A stretch of 64,000 nt of DNA from Deroplatys truncata (taxonomy: Eukaryota; Arthropoda; Insecta; Mantodea; Mantidae). The position numbers were made by a program, and so were the translations under genes. Positions 33,445 to 46,084 of the stretch are shown one piece after another (position 1 is the first letter of the stretch; each line of letters begins with the position of its first letter). The notes beneath the pieces are model-generated. The model saw only the letters and a list, made by a program, of their open reading frames with translations, ran no database searches and was not told the origin of the DNA. The DNA lies in contig CM060990.1 in assembly GCA_030765065.1 (NCBI GenBank), forward strand, positions 663,970,618 to 664,034,617. Direction: 5' to 3'.

Positions 33445-34577
33445 ACGCATGCACTCTCTCTCTCTGATTGTATTTGTGAACAAATGTACATATTTTTGCT
33501 TTACATTCTTGGTCTTATTCTGGTTCCTGTTCCTGGTTTATTGTGAACCAACCTTAATACTGTTTGACAATGAAAACAAACCCCTGGCAGGAATGTGCTG
33601 CCCTTACCTGTTTGGAAACAGTGCGACAAGGACAGTGAATGTGTGTGACGGAGAATACATTCTACGCCAGAAATAAAACTATTGATTGGGCTGTAATTGA
33701 GCTGTCGTGTGTGTCATAAATAAGGGTAACATAAGCAAGTAGGCAGGGTTCGGACCGTGTCTAATCATCAATTTCCCCTCTGCCCTTCATTCCCTGGGGA
33801 CTTTCTTTGCTGTGGAAGACATTTCAATTTTGCAAGTCAAGTTTATTGTTTAAGCCTTGTGGTGGTGGTGGTTATGGTGGTTGTGGTTGTTGGTATTGGT
33901 AGTATTATTAGTATTGGTATTAAGAGGAGTAGTTCAAAAACTGTACACCTGTAATTCCTGTAGGAGTTACAAAAAAACCGTAGCCATTCACAAAAACAGT
34001 AGCATATCTCAGATTTTTTCAAGCAAGAAAATGTTTTGATATAGTGTGGATTCGGTTTTGTGTTTTTGTATGTTCTGTGAATGAATGAATGAATTTATTT
34101 GCACAACTTCCTTTACATCCTTTAGAATTTTTATTTTATCTTACCTAAACTATGTACAAATTACTGATAGACCTTGTTGCTACCTCAGCTTGCGTGGCAC
34201 CCAGGCCGTTCACCTCAGCTGGTAGCTCTTGTTGTCCCTTCCCCTTTATCTTAATTATCCCTCTCCTTCCCTCTGTCATCTTCTCTTGTATTCTTTACTT
34301 TCCTTGCCAATTTTTCTTTTACCTTCTGTAAAAACTTGCCTATAGTTTAATCTTCGTTTCTCCTTTCCCTGTTATCATTTTTATAGCTACAATTTTCCCC
34401 TCTACTTTTTCCCATTTTTTTCTCCACAAGGCCAACTCCTTGCATTCTGTCATGTTATGTGCTATACTTTATTTCTCATGCACATTTCACATATTTCTTT
34501 ATCACAACCTCTTATCCCTCTTAGAAATATTGTTCCTCTTCTCATCCAAGCTATCCCTTGTCTTTCTTGTCTGTTAC
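33445..34577. repeat. Dispersed repeat family R, copy 1
   Basis: Nearly the same sequence recurs at 44647-45641, which lacks about 165 bases present here at about 34302-34466. Landmarks: CATTCTTGGTCTTATTCTGG, GTGACGGAGAATACATTCTA, a GGT/GTT tract, GAATGAATGAATTTATTTGC. A third partial copy is at 34849-35000. It contains one end of the MITE family near 33531. Function unknown. Confidence 0.9.
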
Positions 34578-34753
34578 AGTAATCTTTATATGGTTCTTGT
34601 TCCCAGTTTCTTTTTATTTGATTATAAAATTGTAATGATTTTTTGTTTTTTTAAATTTCCCCATATCTCCTACCTTTATATATTTTCTATTTGACTTTTT
34701 ATCAGTTTATCTAAATCACTTTCATTCTTTTTTTCTAGCTTCCATTTGTCTCA

Positions 34754-34820
<67 letters not shown>

Positions 34821-34848
34821 GTTGTTGTTGTTGTTGTTGTTGTTGTTC
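34754..34848. repeat. (ATT)n-(GTT)n microsatellite
   Basis: About 66 bases of ATT units pass directly into about 29 bases of GTT units, just before a partial copy of repeat family R. Confidence 0.98.
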
Positions 34849-35000
34849 GAAAGCTCTATACCTGTAATTCCTGTAGCAGTTAGTAAAAAACCTTAGCCAT
34901 TCACAAAAACAGTAGGATATCACATATTTTTTCAGGCAAGAAAATATTTTGATAACTAGTATGAGTTGGGTTTTTTTGCTTTTATATGTTTTGTGTAATT
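34849..35000. repeat. Repeat family R, partial copy 3
   Basis: CTGTAATTCCTGTAG, CCATTCACAAAAACAGTAGG and CAAGAAAAT.TTTTGAT match 33935-34075 in order. As in the other copies it follows a G/T-rich triplet repeat. Confidence 0.75.
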
Positions 35001-35199
35001 TTTAGTTGCCAAATCCCAAAAATTTTTAGCCAAAAGACACAGCAGTCCCAATTAGCTAAGATAAATGTGACTACACTGTATTCAGAACTAAATTTGATCA
35101 CAGATAAGACAAAAGGGACAGTATAAAAGCTCAGCCTTAAAGTAATACTTTCATTTGTATAATCCATTATAAGGCTTCTGTAAAGCACTTCTTTTAATA

Positions 35200-36458
35200 T
35201 GAGGGTGGATAAAATATAAACCAACTGGTGCTCTTGGTGACCAGTGAACATCTAGGAGGGAGGTGGGATTTTCCTAGCGATAGATTGGGAAGTAGGGCCC
35301 CCCACCATTAAGCTGCTTCAAGGCCAAGGCTACTTATATAATTGCTTTCAAGATGAGAGAAAAGGCTGTTCATTGTTCTGCTACACAAGGTTTTGTCTTT
35401 TTTTTTTCTCGTAAAAGAAGGAAGATGTTTGTCCTAATGAAATTTGGTTCAGACTATGTGACAATATGTGGAATCAATGTTGTCAAAAACAAAGTAAAAT
35501 TTTGGTGCAAACAGTTTTGCAAAGCACAAGATCCTGTGCAAAATAGAAGCCATGAATGCTGGCCCAGGACCAGTAACACTCCAGATAAGATTAGACCTAG
35601 TGGGACCTGTGTTGAAGGTGATCCATTAGCAAGTAGTGTTGCAAATTCATCACGAGCAGGGATTAGTTACAGGAATGTTCTATCCATTATCAAACGTGAG
35701 CTTCAGCACCCCAACATTGCTGCTGCTCATTGGTTCCCAAGGCTGTTGAGTGAACAATAAAAGGCTGCACAGTTGGAAATTTCTCAACATTTGGCACGCT
35801 ATGAAGCAGGAGAGGCATTTCTGCGATGCAGCATAGATGCACCAATACACCCCTAAATCAAAGAGTGGTGACGAAAGGGCAAGGGGTGTTCGGTAAAGCC
35901 AAAAACTGTTTTGTCAGCTGGCAAAGTCCTGACAACAGTCTTTTGGAACTACAAAGGTGTCTTACTTATTGATTTCTTACATGAGTGCGGAACTGTCAAT
36001 ACAGCTTATTACCGTGAGGTTATGTGGAATTTGTGAGTGGCCTGTCGATTCGAAAGACTAGATTACCCCTTCTGAAACATGGTGGTGTTCCATGATAATG
36101 TTCATCCACACACCATGGCTCAGACACAACAAGAAGGGGTGGAAATGCACTGGACTTCCCTACAACACTCCCTATACCCCAGATCTGTCATCATGTGACT
36201 TGCACTTTCGGTCGCTCGAGGTGCTTGGAGTGGAGCATTTCCACAATGATCAGCAGGTGGAGTAGTTTGTAAATAACTGGCTATGGACATGTCTTCATTC
36301 TTTCTTCAAGACTTGAATTAAGAAATTTCCAATTGCTGACAGAAGTGCATAGACAAAGCTGGAAATTATGTAGAAAAATGAGAGATGTATTATGTTGCAA
36401 AATAATGGTGTAATAAATATTTTAAAACGAATGTTGGTTTATATTTGATCCAGTTTGG
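35200..36458 (+). mobile_element. mariner-type transposon, decayed
   Basis: Inverted ends share TGGAT(A/C)AAATATAAACC (from 35200 and ending 36458) with TA on both sides (35198-35199 and 36459-36460). The length, 1259 bp, is usual for mariner. Transposase remains fill the middle. Confidence 0.82.
35353..36400 (+). pseudogene. mariner transposase remnant
   Basis: The N-terminal part (35353-35760) covers helix-turn-helix regions; later blocks read SAGKVLTTVFWNYKGVLLID, then VVFHDNVHPHTMAQTQQ (about 36080-36130, the usual DNA.P.H block with Asp present) and TPDLSSCDLH (about 36180, the usual SPDL.P.D.H). VLLIDF carries the first Asp. At least six stops or shifts are present. Assignment to the mariner D34D type is from these blocks. 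Confidence 0.82.
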
Positions 36459-36592
36459 TACAAGAATCAAGAGTATATATTAATTTTATTATAAATAAAA
36501 TCTTAATTTTAGCTGTTTAACGATTGGAATTTTATTATGAATATTTTGTATATTGTTTGTAGCTTTATACGTCTTTTATGTTCTGCTTTCAG

Positions 36593-36672
36593 GTCTATGC
36601 GCCAGCACATACCCAGACCCATCCTGTGCTCTGATAGCAACTTTCAGTCAAAGATATGGATAACTCAAGGAC
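36593..36672 (+). CDS. Host gene, internal exon F
   Basis: The acceptor is gttctgctttcag and the donor GGAC|GTAAGT, both strong. In the frame that joins exon G the exon reads SMRQHIPRPILCSDSNFQSK then IWITQG plus C. Entry requires two bases from the previous exon. If the textbook donor of exon E is used instead, the frame begins GLCAST and hits TAA at 36660-36662. The exon is short, with one cysteine, and bridges two domains. Confidence 0.68.
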
Positions 36673-39207
36673 GTAAGTACTTTCCTTTTTAAATTAGCAA
36701 ATGCTTTTATTAGACTATGTAATATGGACGTGATAAGCTGTTATTTTCATTTATCAGTCACAATTAGTGATTAACTTATTAATAACTCTGTTTGTAGTTA
36801 CTTTTTACGATGAAGTCTCTGTTGCCCTGTAAGAGATTGGATTTTAATGATATTTCAGAAAAAAATGTTATCTCATGTTTTCATAATTATTTATTTGTTG
36901 CAATAGAATGGAAACACTTTCTTTCTGCATCAGTCACATTTTGTATAGTTATTATCTGTGAAATAACTCCATTAGTAACTAGCTTTCATGCATTTACTAG
37001 TGACTAATTTTCATTTTAGAATTCAAGAGTTATTCAAGTTAATCAGCTGGTATGGAAGAGAGGCAGAAGATGAGTAACAATGAAATCTAAATTCATGCAT
37101 TACATGCTTAAAATCACATAGTTATTGAGACTAAGTAATTACTCTCTGCTCAGAATTACTAATATGTTGGGTGTTCTGTGTAACATTAAATATCTGTCTG
37201 TGTTGAGACTTGCGATTAGTTGTGACGTACCACACCACTTTTCTTCTGCTCCTTCCAGAGCAACAATTGGCCACATTTACCACTATTTGCTATTCACCAC
37301 TGTTTAATAATGATTTCCCTTTAGATGATTTTTAACATCAGAAATGTTCATGTTATTGCCCATGCTTACCGACAGCTCATCAGCCACATGTACACTTAGG
37401 TGAGGGCTTGTATTATGATCTCCAGTTAACATTTCAGTTAGCCGCTAACTAGAAGGCAGGTCTAGATGTTCATGTTAGGATGTTTGATTAAGAGCTAACT
37501 GGGAGTTGTTCCTAGCATTCAGCTAATTGCCATGTTGGGTAACGGAGTGCTGAGTTTACAATACAAAATTGGTGTACCTTCAGCCTCAATAGATAGGGGA
37601 CAGCAATTCTGAAGGCCAAATGTTGGCTCAACATTTGTATAGGTGAAGGTAAGCCACATTAATTACACCTCAGAGGTATAATTCAAAGGGTTGAAATGAT
37701 TTTCAAAAGTGCACAATTTGCTTTATTATCTATTACATTTTTGCTGTCTAATATTTCCAGCATAACTCATGAGTTTTTAAGCGGATGGTTTGATTGTTGT
37801 AATTTTTTTAAATTTAATTGATTTTTTCTTTTTTAATTTACATGTTTGCTTAAGTATGATCTAGTGCAACACATAGTAACCCAAAATTACTAAAAGCTCC
37901 TAACCTATTTTTTATGATACAGAATAAAAGTAAGGTATAACACATTCAGAAAATATTGGTCAGCAGCCAAACATATAATTTTCATTTTGTTTTAATGCAA
38001 TGCAAAGTTAATTTTCAAAAATCAATAAAATAGGCATTAAACATGAGAATAGGTTAATATAAGCAAAATTATCTTTGCTGTATTCAACCATAATATCATT
38101 ATATGAAGTTTTTTTGCCATTTTTATGATATCTGTAATAATGAAGTATAGGCATTTTGCCTAACATCCAGTCTCTAGCTATGACAAATGCCTGAATGTAG
38201 CCAGAAACTAAGCGGAAAAATAATATGAAGCTTGTAGTTTCAAACTAGTGATATAAATTCATTGATGTTTTTGTTAAAAAAGGGAAGCAGCTTTATAAAA
38301 GGCCCTCTTAGTATAACTATTTTTCACTTAAAAAAAGAAAAGGTAAAATTAAATTAAACTTTTTTTTTTTTTTCCCCCTTTCAAAATTTTATAACAAATT
38401 AGAATGTATCATAAGACAAAACGTAAATCTGTATGTAGCACCAGTTTTAATTATTTTAATCCAACAATTTTAAAAATAATGTAAGTTAATGTAAATTCTT
38501 TATTTTTTAGAGGCTGAAGAGTGAAGTTGAATCGAATCATAAACTAACATCATTTTAGTGACCTACTTCACTTGTTACAATAACACTGTGTATCAAAGAT
38601 CTATTGTCCTCATCATCAGCTGTAGATTGACTGACGGGAGCATTGGCCATTCATGGGTATGCAGGGAGACATCTAGCAATGTGATGAATTTATTGAGTGC
38701 ATTTAAAACCAAAAGGAATTTGGATTTTTGTGCTAAAGTACATTTTCGGAACATAGCGTTTAAGCCGTTGGTAAAATTGGCCATAGCTACACATTTTTGA
38801 ACATACAATCGTAATATCAAAGTGATGAAAAATTGTTGAAATGCTTAGAAAATGAAGCAGTACTTTTCACATGAGAAAAGACATTTATAAAACAAAAAAG
38901 TGAAAAAGTCATGAATTTTGAAATACAGACTACATACTAAACCTTTTAATTTGATTCAAGTATTCCATTAATGCTTCAAGGTGGTACCGATTATTCAGGA
39001 TATCATGGATGCGTGGGCATAGGTAGCTGAAGATCCATGATTTGAATACTGTCCATAGCATCAAATGTTTCAAACTGCACATGGCTGGAGTGAACAAAAC
39101 ATGGTATTACATTTTATAACATTGTTTCCAAATTGTAGTTGTCTTATGTTTCATTTTTCTGTCTTTCTTTTCTTTTTTCTTTATTGGTTGAATACAAATA
39201 TTTTTGT

Positions 39208-39365
39208 AATCCATGGCTCAACAGCCCTAATGGGCCTAGGCTATTCAACCCAAGGGTCAACTTCGCACCAATAGGCACACAGCAGTAGTGGACAATCATA
39301 CAGCCGATACGGGGAGATAGCATGGTCAGCACTATGATTCCCCCAGTTGAAATATTGGTTTCCAT
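39208..39365 (+). repeat. SINE-like dispersed repeat
   Basis: CAACAGCCCTAATGGGCCTA, CCCAAGGGTCAACTTCGCAC, ATGGTCAGCACTATGATTCC are phrases I recognise from a common arthropod interspersed repeat. Only one copy lies in this window, so support is from memory. Confidence 0.4.
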
Positions 39366-40369
39366 GACCTACAGATGGCCTATCATAGCTACTTAAATTC
39401 CTTGTAATGCCAAGTTGTCACCAGTCCTAAATATGGGCCAAACACACTGTATTCGATGGTTGTGAATTGGTACACTACCTTACAACCCACTACCTACCTC
39501 ACAACATGACACAGGACTGTGAAATACATAATAGATTTTTCCCCCCTCCGTTTTTACTTTCTCTACTATGTAGAGGAAGTATTGTATTCCATCCAAAAAT
39601 TTGATACCAAGATTTTGCTGGGAATACATGTTTTGAGGCCCACTGAATCCAAAAATCATTTTTAGAAAAGGTCCATGTATGTGTCTGTGAACAGCATAAC
39701 TCAAAAACGAAAATTTAGATAAATACAAGCTTCATTTTAAGTTCATTACCTTCAAAAGATATGACACAAAGATGTTCAAGAATATCTCCTACCCCTAACT
39801 ACCCTTTAGAGGAACATTTTTCAAAAATGTTTATATTTTCAAGAATGGCTCTAACAATTTTGATTAATATACAATTATTAAAGATACTTTCATGACAAAT
39901 AAAACGTGTATCTTGAATTTTTTGGGAATAGTTTGTGAAGTCCTCTTCATTTGGAAGTAATTGTGTATAATTTATAACTGTTAAATGTTAAGCAATAGAT
40001 AAAAACATATTACACAAAATATGTAGATCTCTTTAAAAAGCACAATTTATTTCAAATACCTTTTTTATGGCATAAGCCATTTCTGAGATATTTGTCATTA
40101 ATGGTTCGATTTGTGTTCAATACTTTGTCAGTCTTGTAAAGTCCTGTCAACCTTCAGTTGTTGCTCGTGACTACATGGAAAGAGTATACAGGCGAGCATA
40201 TAGCGTCCAGTTCTGAAACATTTGACTATTGTTAATCCCTTTGCATTTATAATGAAATGTGTAATATAGCTATTTCCACAATGGTTGAATCTTGATTAAT
40301 ATGAAGTAGGCAGAAAAATAAACTTTTGCAAGATAAGTTAATTGTTCTAATCAGTTTGTGTTTCCTTAG

Positions 40370-40531
40370 GCTTAGAAAGGCTTCAAGAATCACCTTGTCC
40401 TGTAGCAGGTGAATACACAGGTGTGATGCCAGATGCTCCAAGCCTTTGTGCCAAACTGTCTTCCAACTGCAGAGCCCCAGAAATGATGTACTATGCCGTA
40501 TCAAACTGCTCACATCCTGAGGTTTATGAAG
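40370..40531 (+). CDS. Host gene, internal exon G
   Basis: After gtttccttag the frame reads (R)LERLQESPCPVAGEYTGVM, PDAPSLCAKLSSNCRAPEMM and YYAVSNCSHPEVYE plus G. The donor is GAAG|GTAAAT. It contains four cysteines. The order C-P-x-x-G-x-Y-T-G ... L-C-A-K-L-S-S-x-C ... M-x-Y-x-V-x-x-C ... E-V-Y-E is typical of the start of the last cysteine-rich domain in this family, which usually continues with a W-E-E and Y-E-C-F block. I could not find that continuation downstream, so the following exon is either beyond the window or missed. Exit phase is 1. Confidence 0.84.
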
Positions 40532-41719
40532 GTAAATATGCTAAATCCTACTAATCGAGTGCTTTTAACCAGTAAATAGCCCGTTAATTGTTGTCGTTGG
40601 ATTTAACATGAAATAGAGGAACAATATTTCATTCACCTTGCATACATACCTCATTTCTTGTAAAGAATCAGCTATCATTTAAAAGATTGTCCTATTTGAA
40701 GCATTCTCTAACATAATCATCACTCATTTGCAAAAAAACTGTATAAATTGCTCTTCTACTTTTGGTTATCTGATACTTAGAGCCACTATGTTAAGTAATT
40801 ATAGGTTGCTCTTGTTGCCACATTTATAGTTCCGTTAAGTATTCCTTCTTTAAACAGAAACAACTGCAAAACAGTTGAGCCAGTATAACTGGTTCCAACA
40901 GTTCTTTCGTTAAATGCTGTACAGCCCCACAAAAACCAATACCTTAGCATAACTATTTATAACCTTTGTTTATACTAGAAAGCAGTATAATTGAAATTAA
41001 GTAAAATGGGCAAGGAGGGGTATAGGGATAAACATTACTCTGAAAGGGAGAAAGCAGTCCATAAAGAGTTTTCTGAAATGTAACTGAAAGCCATTGCAAA
41101 CGAACTACATATTATATTATAATGCACATAGAGGTTCTGGTACCTGTTTTATTTTGCACATAGTTTTACTTTTCTACTACTTACATATAGTTGGTAGAGG
41201 GAATAAGATGAGCAAGATCTACCCAGAGCCAAAGCCCCCCTTCTATAATCAGGGAAGGTGTCAAACCGAGGGGGTTCTTTCCATGGAGTTTTCCATTAAG
41301 CCAATACCTGGACTCTAAAAAGTGTCTACCCCTCCAACTTGTACAGGGATAGAAGTGTATGCACCACTTAAGTGTATTAACTCCAAAGGTGAAGACTACC
41401 AAAAACCCTAGGTAGGGTAGCTGGTGTGTTTGCCCAAATATTCAATATCAAAGTTTCACTAAATTATTGCTTTATGTGAGTCTCCGTGCCATTAAATAAT
41501 CTGCACACCAAAGTTTTTGGAGAAAGAGAGGGAGGGGAATTAATTTAAAGGAATCGACCTACATATGCTTTAAAACCAAATAAAATACCAATTTTTTGTT
41601 TAATAAATGTATCTTAACATTCTGCTGTAGAACCATCCAGAGGTCTATAAAAAAACTATTAATTACAGTTTTCATCAATGAATGTTAATGTATGTAATAA
41701 AATATTGAAGTCAAACTCC

Positions 41720-42440
41720 CTTATACCCATTTATCATTGTTGTCGCCATCTTCCCATAGAGCATTGCTCTCAGTTATGTCCAGTGAATTTGTGAACATAT
41801 TTTTAAGGTGTTTTTCAACCAGTGGTGGCAGAATTGAGTCCCATGCAAATTTTATGCACTCGCAAATCTCTGTCCTATCTGGCCACTTGATATTTTTCAC
41901 CCTGCACTAATTCAGGTTTTTTTTTTTCCAGCACCCAATGAGTATGTCACTGTTTCAGTCCAGCCTTAAATGGCTGGTTATACACTCGTCTAATGGTTGG
42001 ATAATGATAACCTCCTGATATAATTACCAAATCCATTTTCCTTTTTTGTAACTTCTCATACTTGAGTTGTATGTCCAGAACCAGGACCAACACACCTAAG
42101 CGTCATTGCCAAACATGTATCACAGACATGGAGTCATTGACCATTCTTCCTTTTGGATTTGCTCTTACCAGTATACCTTGCACTGATAATGTTCAGAATG
42201 ATTTTTCTTTTAAATATCACACAAGATGGTAGCTTTCATCCATTGCCAGTTATATACAACTTGTCTGAACACCTTTGTTTTTCACTGCTGCCATTCTTTT
42301 CATTACACTGCATTGCTCCTTCCTGTTGACAGTGATGGCGAGTGGCATTTCAAAATGTAGCTGCATTTGGCCTGCGTTACCAATTTGTGGATAGCATTTG
42401 TGAATGTTCTTGGTGCCAATTTATTATGTAGCAATGGAAG
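41720..42440 (-). pseudogene. Pogo-like transposase, DDE and C-terminal part
   Basis: Read leftwards: PQIGNAGQMQLHFEMPLAIT (usual N.DETP..FDMP..TV; the catalytic Asp is absent), ANPKGRMVNDSM, VYNQPFKAGLK (usual LQPLDV.V.PFK), then ECIKFAWDSI and SLDITESNALWEDGDNND at the end. Frame breaks are frequent. It belongs to the same broad family as the N-terminal fragment at 57780-58497 and stops next to the Tigger-like element at 42710. Confidence 0.68.
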
Positions 42441-42709
42441 GTAACTATCTTTTCTTTTAAATATCTGGAAGGCATTAAGCACTGCTAGTTTTCCTTTAGA
42501 AGCCTATTCCATTGCAATTAAAAGTTGCTGTTAGCCAGCCCCAGTTAGCTTTGAAGCCCATGATGCATAGTTCCTTGGTTATAGCTAAGCTTTCAAATCC
42601 ATATTTCTTATTGGTTGTGACCATCATCTCATGGTTCATGGCAGGAGTGCAGTCAGTTGATCATTCAATAAAAAAGTCATTCAAAAACAGTTCTGGCTAC
42701 ATTGTGATA

Positions 42710-43818
42710 CAGTGGAATCTCGTTAGCACGTTCCTTATTAACACGTTTTCCCGTGTATTACGTTCAATTATAAAAGTCCCGGTACCAAATCACCAAATGT
42801 AATAAATAACATTTGCTTACTATGTTTGAAGTTTGACGTCCTCATTCACTGTTTTGGCCAATCCTTGATTGGTCCAGTGGGAGAAGGTGCTTAACACATT
42901 CAAAGTTTGACGTCCTCATTGGCTACTTTGGTCAATCCTCGGTCACGTGGTGGATACCGGCAGCCAATCACATGCATGTATGTAAATATTTGTGTGACAC
43001 GATTTGTGTGGGCGGGATAGAGAATGCTTTAAAATGCCAACGATAGTTTTTGCTGTTGAGTGTTTACCAAACATACGTAGATTGTATTTTAACTTTTCAT
43101 TTGAAATGAAAAAAAGAAAGTGTAGTAAATAACCAATAGTGAAAAACTGAAAATCCTTGAAATAGATCACAATCCAAATATGAAACATGTGGATATAGTG
43201 TGGAAGTTAAACATTCCTCCGTCAACCTTAAACGCAATTGTTAGCAAACCTAAATTGATTAAAACTGCTTTTAAAGAAGGGAAAAATGCAAAAATAAAAC
43301 TTTCCTCTTGGAAAATAGGATCAGAAGAGGATCAGAACGAAATTTGTTGCATGGAAACACTTACTGTATTCAAATCGTATTGAATACGCCAAAGATACAT
43401 TCACCTATTGTACTCGTAACACAATGCACGCTCATAATTTTTTTTTTCTTTTTTAGCGGAAATTGTTATCACATGTGTAATAAAACGCACAGCAAAGCCA
43501 CTCTTGTCGCTTCCATAATTTGCAATTTATTTTCTCAAAAACATTCATAACCTCAAAAATCCAAGTTGACCAACATAAAAGCTTGAATTATTTATTCTCA
43601 GGCTTTGTGTATCCAAATCCATTTGAACACACATTGAATTCAACATGGATTGTACTCAAAATCGATTTCAATTACCCATGGAGACATAGTAGTTATTAGA
43701 TTTTATTACATAACTATGTTCTTAAATTGCATATTTTGCATTTTCGTTAACACTTTTTCCCACCTATGACGTCCAAACCCTTAAGTCCCTGCAAAAACGT
43801 GCTAACGAGATTCTACTG
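42710..43818 (+). mobile_element. Tigger-like element with CAGT(G/A)GAATCTCGTTAGC ends
   Basis: The ends (from 42710 and to 43818) match over 23 bases with one mismatch, and TA lies outside both. The length is 1109 bp. TTTGACGTCCTCATT occurs twice (about 42831 and 42907), a short internal duplication. The interior holds only the start of a transposase. Confidence 0.9.
43090..43383 (+). pseudogene. CENP-B-type helix-turn-helix of a Tigger transposase
   Basis: KLKILEIDHNPNMKHVDIVW then LNIPPSTLNAIVSKPKLI is a clear CENP-B N-terminal HTH (..K..IL..........A..F.IP.STL.TI.K.K..I). The open frame continues to a stop at 43383; one stop lies upstream near 43125. There is no DDE domain, so the element could only move with help from another copy. 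A stray DNA-binding peptide could bind the element ends, but expression is unknown. Confidence 0.65.
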
Positions 43819-44316
43819 TATTTGATGCTGGACTCGCTCCTATAGATAAGCTTACGGAAGTAGTTCCAACTATGGAGTATATATTCTTGCTAGATTAAAG
43901 CAAAGAAACAGCTAAATGATCAAGAAACCTAAAGTTAAAAGCTATTCATTTAATGTAATGCGTTTAGCTTATAAGCAAAAGCACTCAACTCAAACAAGCA
44001 GTGTTGCTGCTCATTTTTGCTGGAAGAGCAAATGGAAAGTGAATTCTTGCTCTCAGCTCCCAGCGAAACAACAATGCTGTTGATGCTTTTCACTATACCA
44101 TTCTCCCTGTAATAGTTTTCTACCTTCTCTACATGTTTACAAAACTCTGCCAGTCCATTTGTCAAGGGATATACCCTCAAGCGTTCTCACAGTGACAAAT
44201 TACCTGATACTTTTCTTTCACCAATTGAAGCGGTTCTCGCGCTTTCATATTTTGTGAATCCTGCATGGAGTATTTGCATATATATGGTATGTGTTTTGAT
44301 GTTCTCTAAACCCCCA

Positions 44317-44613
44317 AAAACAAATCAGTTTTATATAAATATCCAGCCTGTGAGTGAGCGAGCGAGCAAGTTATTCGAGTCCAGCATCTTCCAACGTTCC
44401 AACATAGAGGTTTTCACAAAAATCAGTCACTATCATACTGCTCTTTATATTGAAAAGGTGATGTTATTCTTTTTTCAAAAACAGCTCTAATGATTTTGGT
44501 TAGAATAACATTTGTTTGGCATATGGACACAAGGAATAACATTATATCACATTTTCCGTCAATAGCTTCCGAAGTCCCCTTCATTCTGATTGATTTTGTA
44601 TAGTTAGGAAACC

Positions 44614-44650
<37 letters not shown>

Positions 44651-45938
44651 TGAGAGGGAGAGGGAGAGAGACGCACTCTCTCTCTGATTGTATTTGTGAA
44701 CCAAATGTACATATTTTTGCTTTACATTCTTGGTCTTATTCTGGTTCCTGTTCCTGGTTTATTGTGAACCAACCTTAATACTGTTTGACAATGAAAACAA
44801 ACCCCTGGCAGGAATGTGCTGCCCTTATCTGTTTGGAAACAGTGCGACAAGGACAGTGAATGTGTGTGACGGAGAATGCATTCTACGCAAGAAGTAAAAC
44901 TATTCATTGGGCTGTAATTGAGCTGTCGTGTGTGTCATAAATAAGGGTAACATAAGCAAGTAGGCAGGGTTCGGACCGTGTCTAATCATCAATTTCCCCT
45001 CTGCCCTTCATTCCCTGGGGACTTTCTTTGCTGTGGAAGACATTTCAATTTTGCAAGTCATGTTTATTGTTTAAGTCTTGTGGTGGTGGTGGCGGTGGTG
45101 GTGGTGGTGGTGGTGGTGGTGGTGGTTGTTGTTGGTATTGGTATTAAGAGGAGTAGTTCAAAAACTGTACACCTGTAATTCCTGTAGGAGTTACAAAAAA
45201 ACTGTAGCCATTCACAAAAACAGTAGGATATCTCAGATTTTTTCAAGCAAGAAAATGTTTTGATATAGTGTGGATTTGGTTTTGTGTTTTTGTATGTTCT
45301 GTGAATGAATGAATGAATTTATTTGCACAACTTCCTTTACATCCTTTAGAATTTTTATTTTATCTTACCTAAAATATGTACAAATTACTGATAGACCTTG
45401 TTGCTACCTCGGCTTGCATGGCACCCAGGCCGTTCACCTCAGCTGGTAACTCTTGTTGTCCCTTCCCCTTTATCTTAATTATCCCTCTCCTTCCCTCTGT
45501 CATCTTCTCTTGCACACTTACTTTCCTTGCCAATTTTTCTCATGCACATTTCACATATTTCTTTATCACAACCTCTTATCCCTCTTAGAAATATTGTTCC
45601 TCTTCTCATCCAAGCTATCCCTTGTCTTTCTTGTCTGTTACAAAACAAATCAGTTTTATAAAAATATCCAGCCTGTGAGTGAGCGAGCGAGCAAGTTATT
45701 CGAGTCCAGCATATTCCAACGTTCCAACATAGAGGTTTTCACAAAAATCCCTCACTATCATACTGCTCTTTATATTGAAAAGGTGATGTTATTCTTTTTT
45801 CAAAAACAGCTTTAATGATTTTGGTTAGAATAACATTTGTTTGGCATATGGACACAAGGAATAACATTATATCACATTTTCCGTCAATAGCTTCCGAAGT
45901 CCCCTTCATTCTGATTGATTTTGTATAGTTAGGAAACC

Positions 45939-45983
<45 letters not shown>
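44317..45983. repeat. Tandem duplication, unit 1325 bp
   Basis: 44317-44646 (starting AAAACAAATCAGTTTTATA) is repeated at 45642-45983 with few differences, with a family R copy between. The region is therefore one full unit plus a partial second one. (AG)n tracts end both copies (44614-44646 and 45938-45984). Confidence 0.88.
44647..45641. repeat. Repeat family R, copy 2
   Basis: Matches 33445-34577 with a longer GGT tract (about 45080-45130) and an internal deletion near 45514-45541. Its end passes abruptly, inside CTTGTCTGTTACA, into the tandem-duplicated flank. Confidence 0.9.
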
Positions 45984-46084
45984 GGAGAGTGTGTGCGTGG
46001 GCGTGTGGTTGTGGGTGTGCGTGTGTTTTTTTTTTCAGAAAATATACAGTTTGTCTCAAGTGATTTTTTTTTAGTAGAATGTGG

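Noticed and set aside
33305..33676. 123-codon ORF with an (Glu-Arg)n run, and the opposite (Ser-Leu)n ORF
   Set aside because: They read through an (AG)n microsatellite; no domain on either side.
36593..36662. Exon F frame GLCASTYPDPSC
   Set aside because: It hits TAA and cannot join exon G; kept only as the outcome of the alternative donor.
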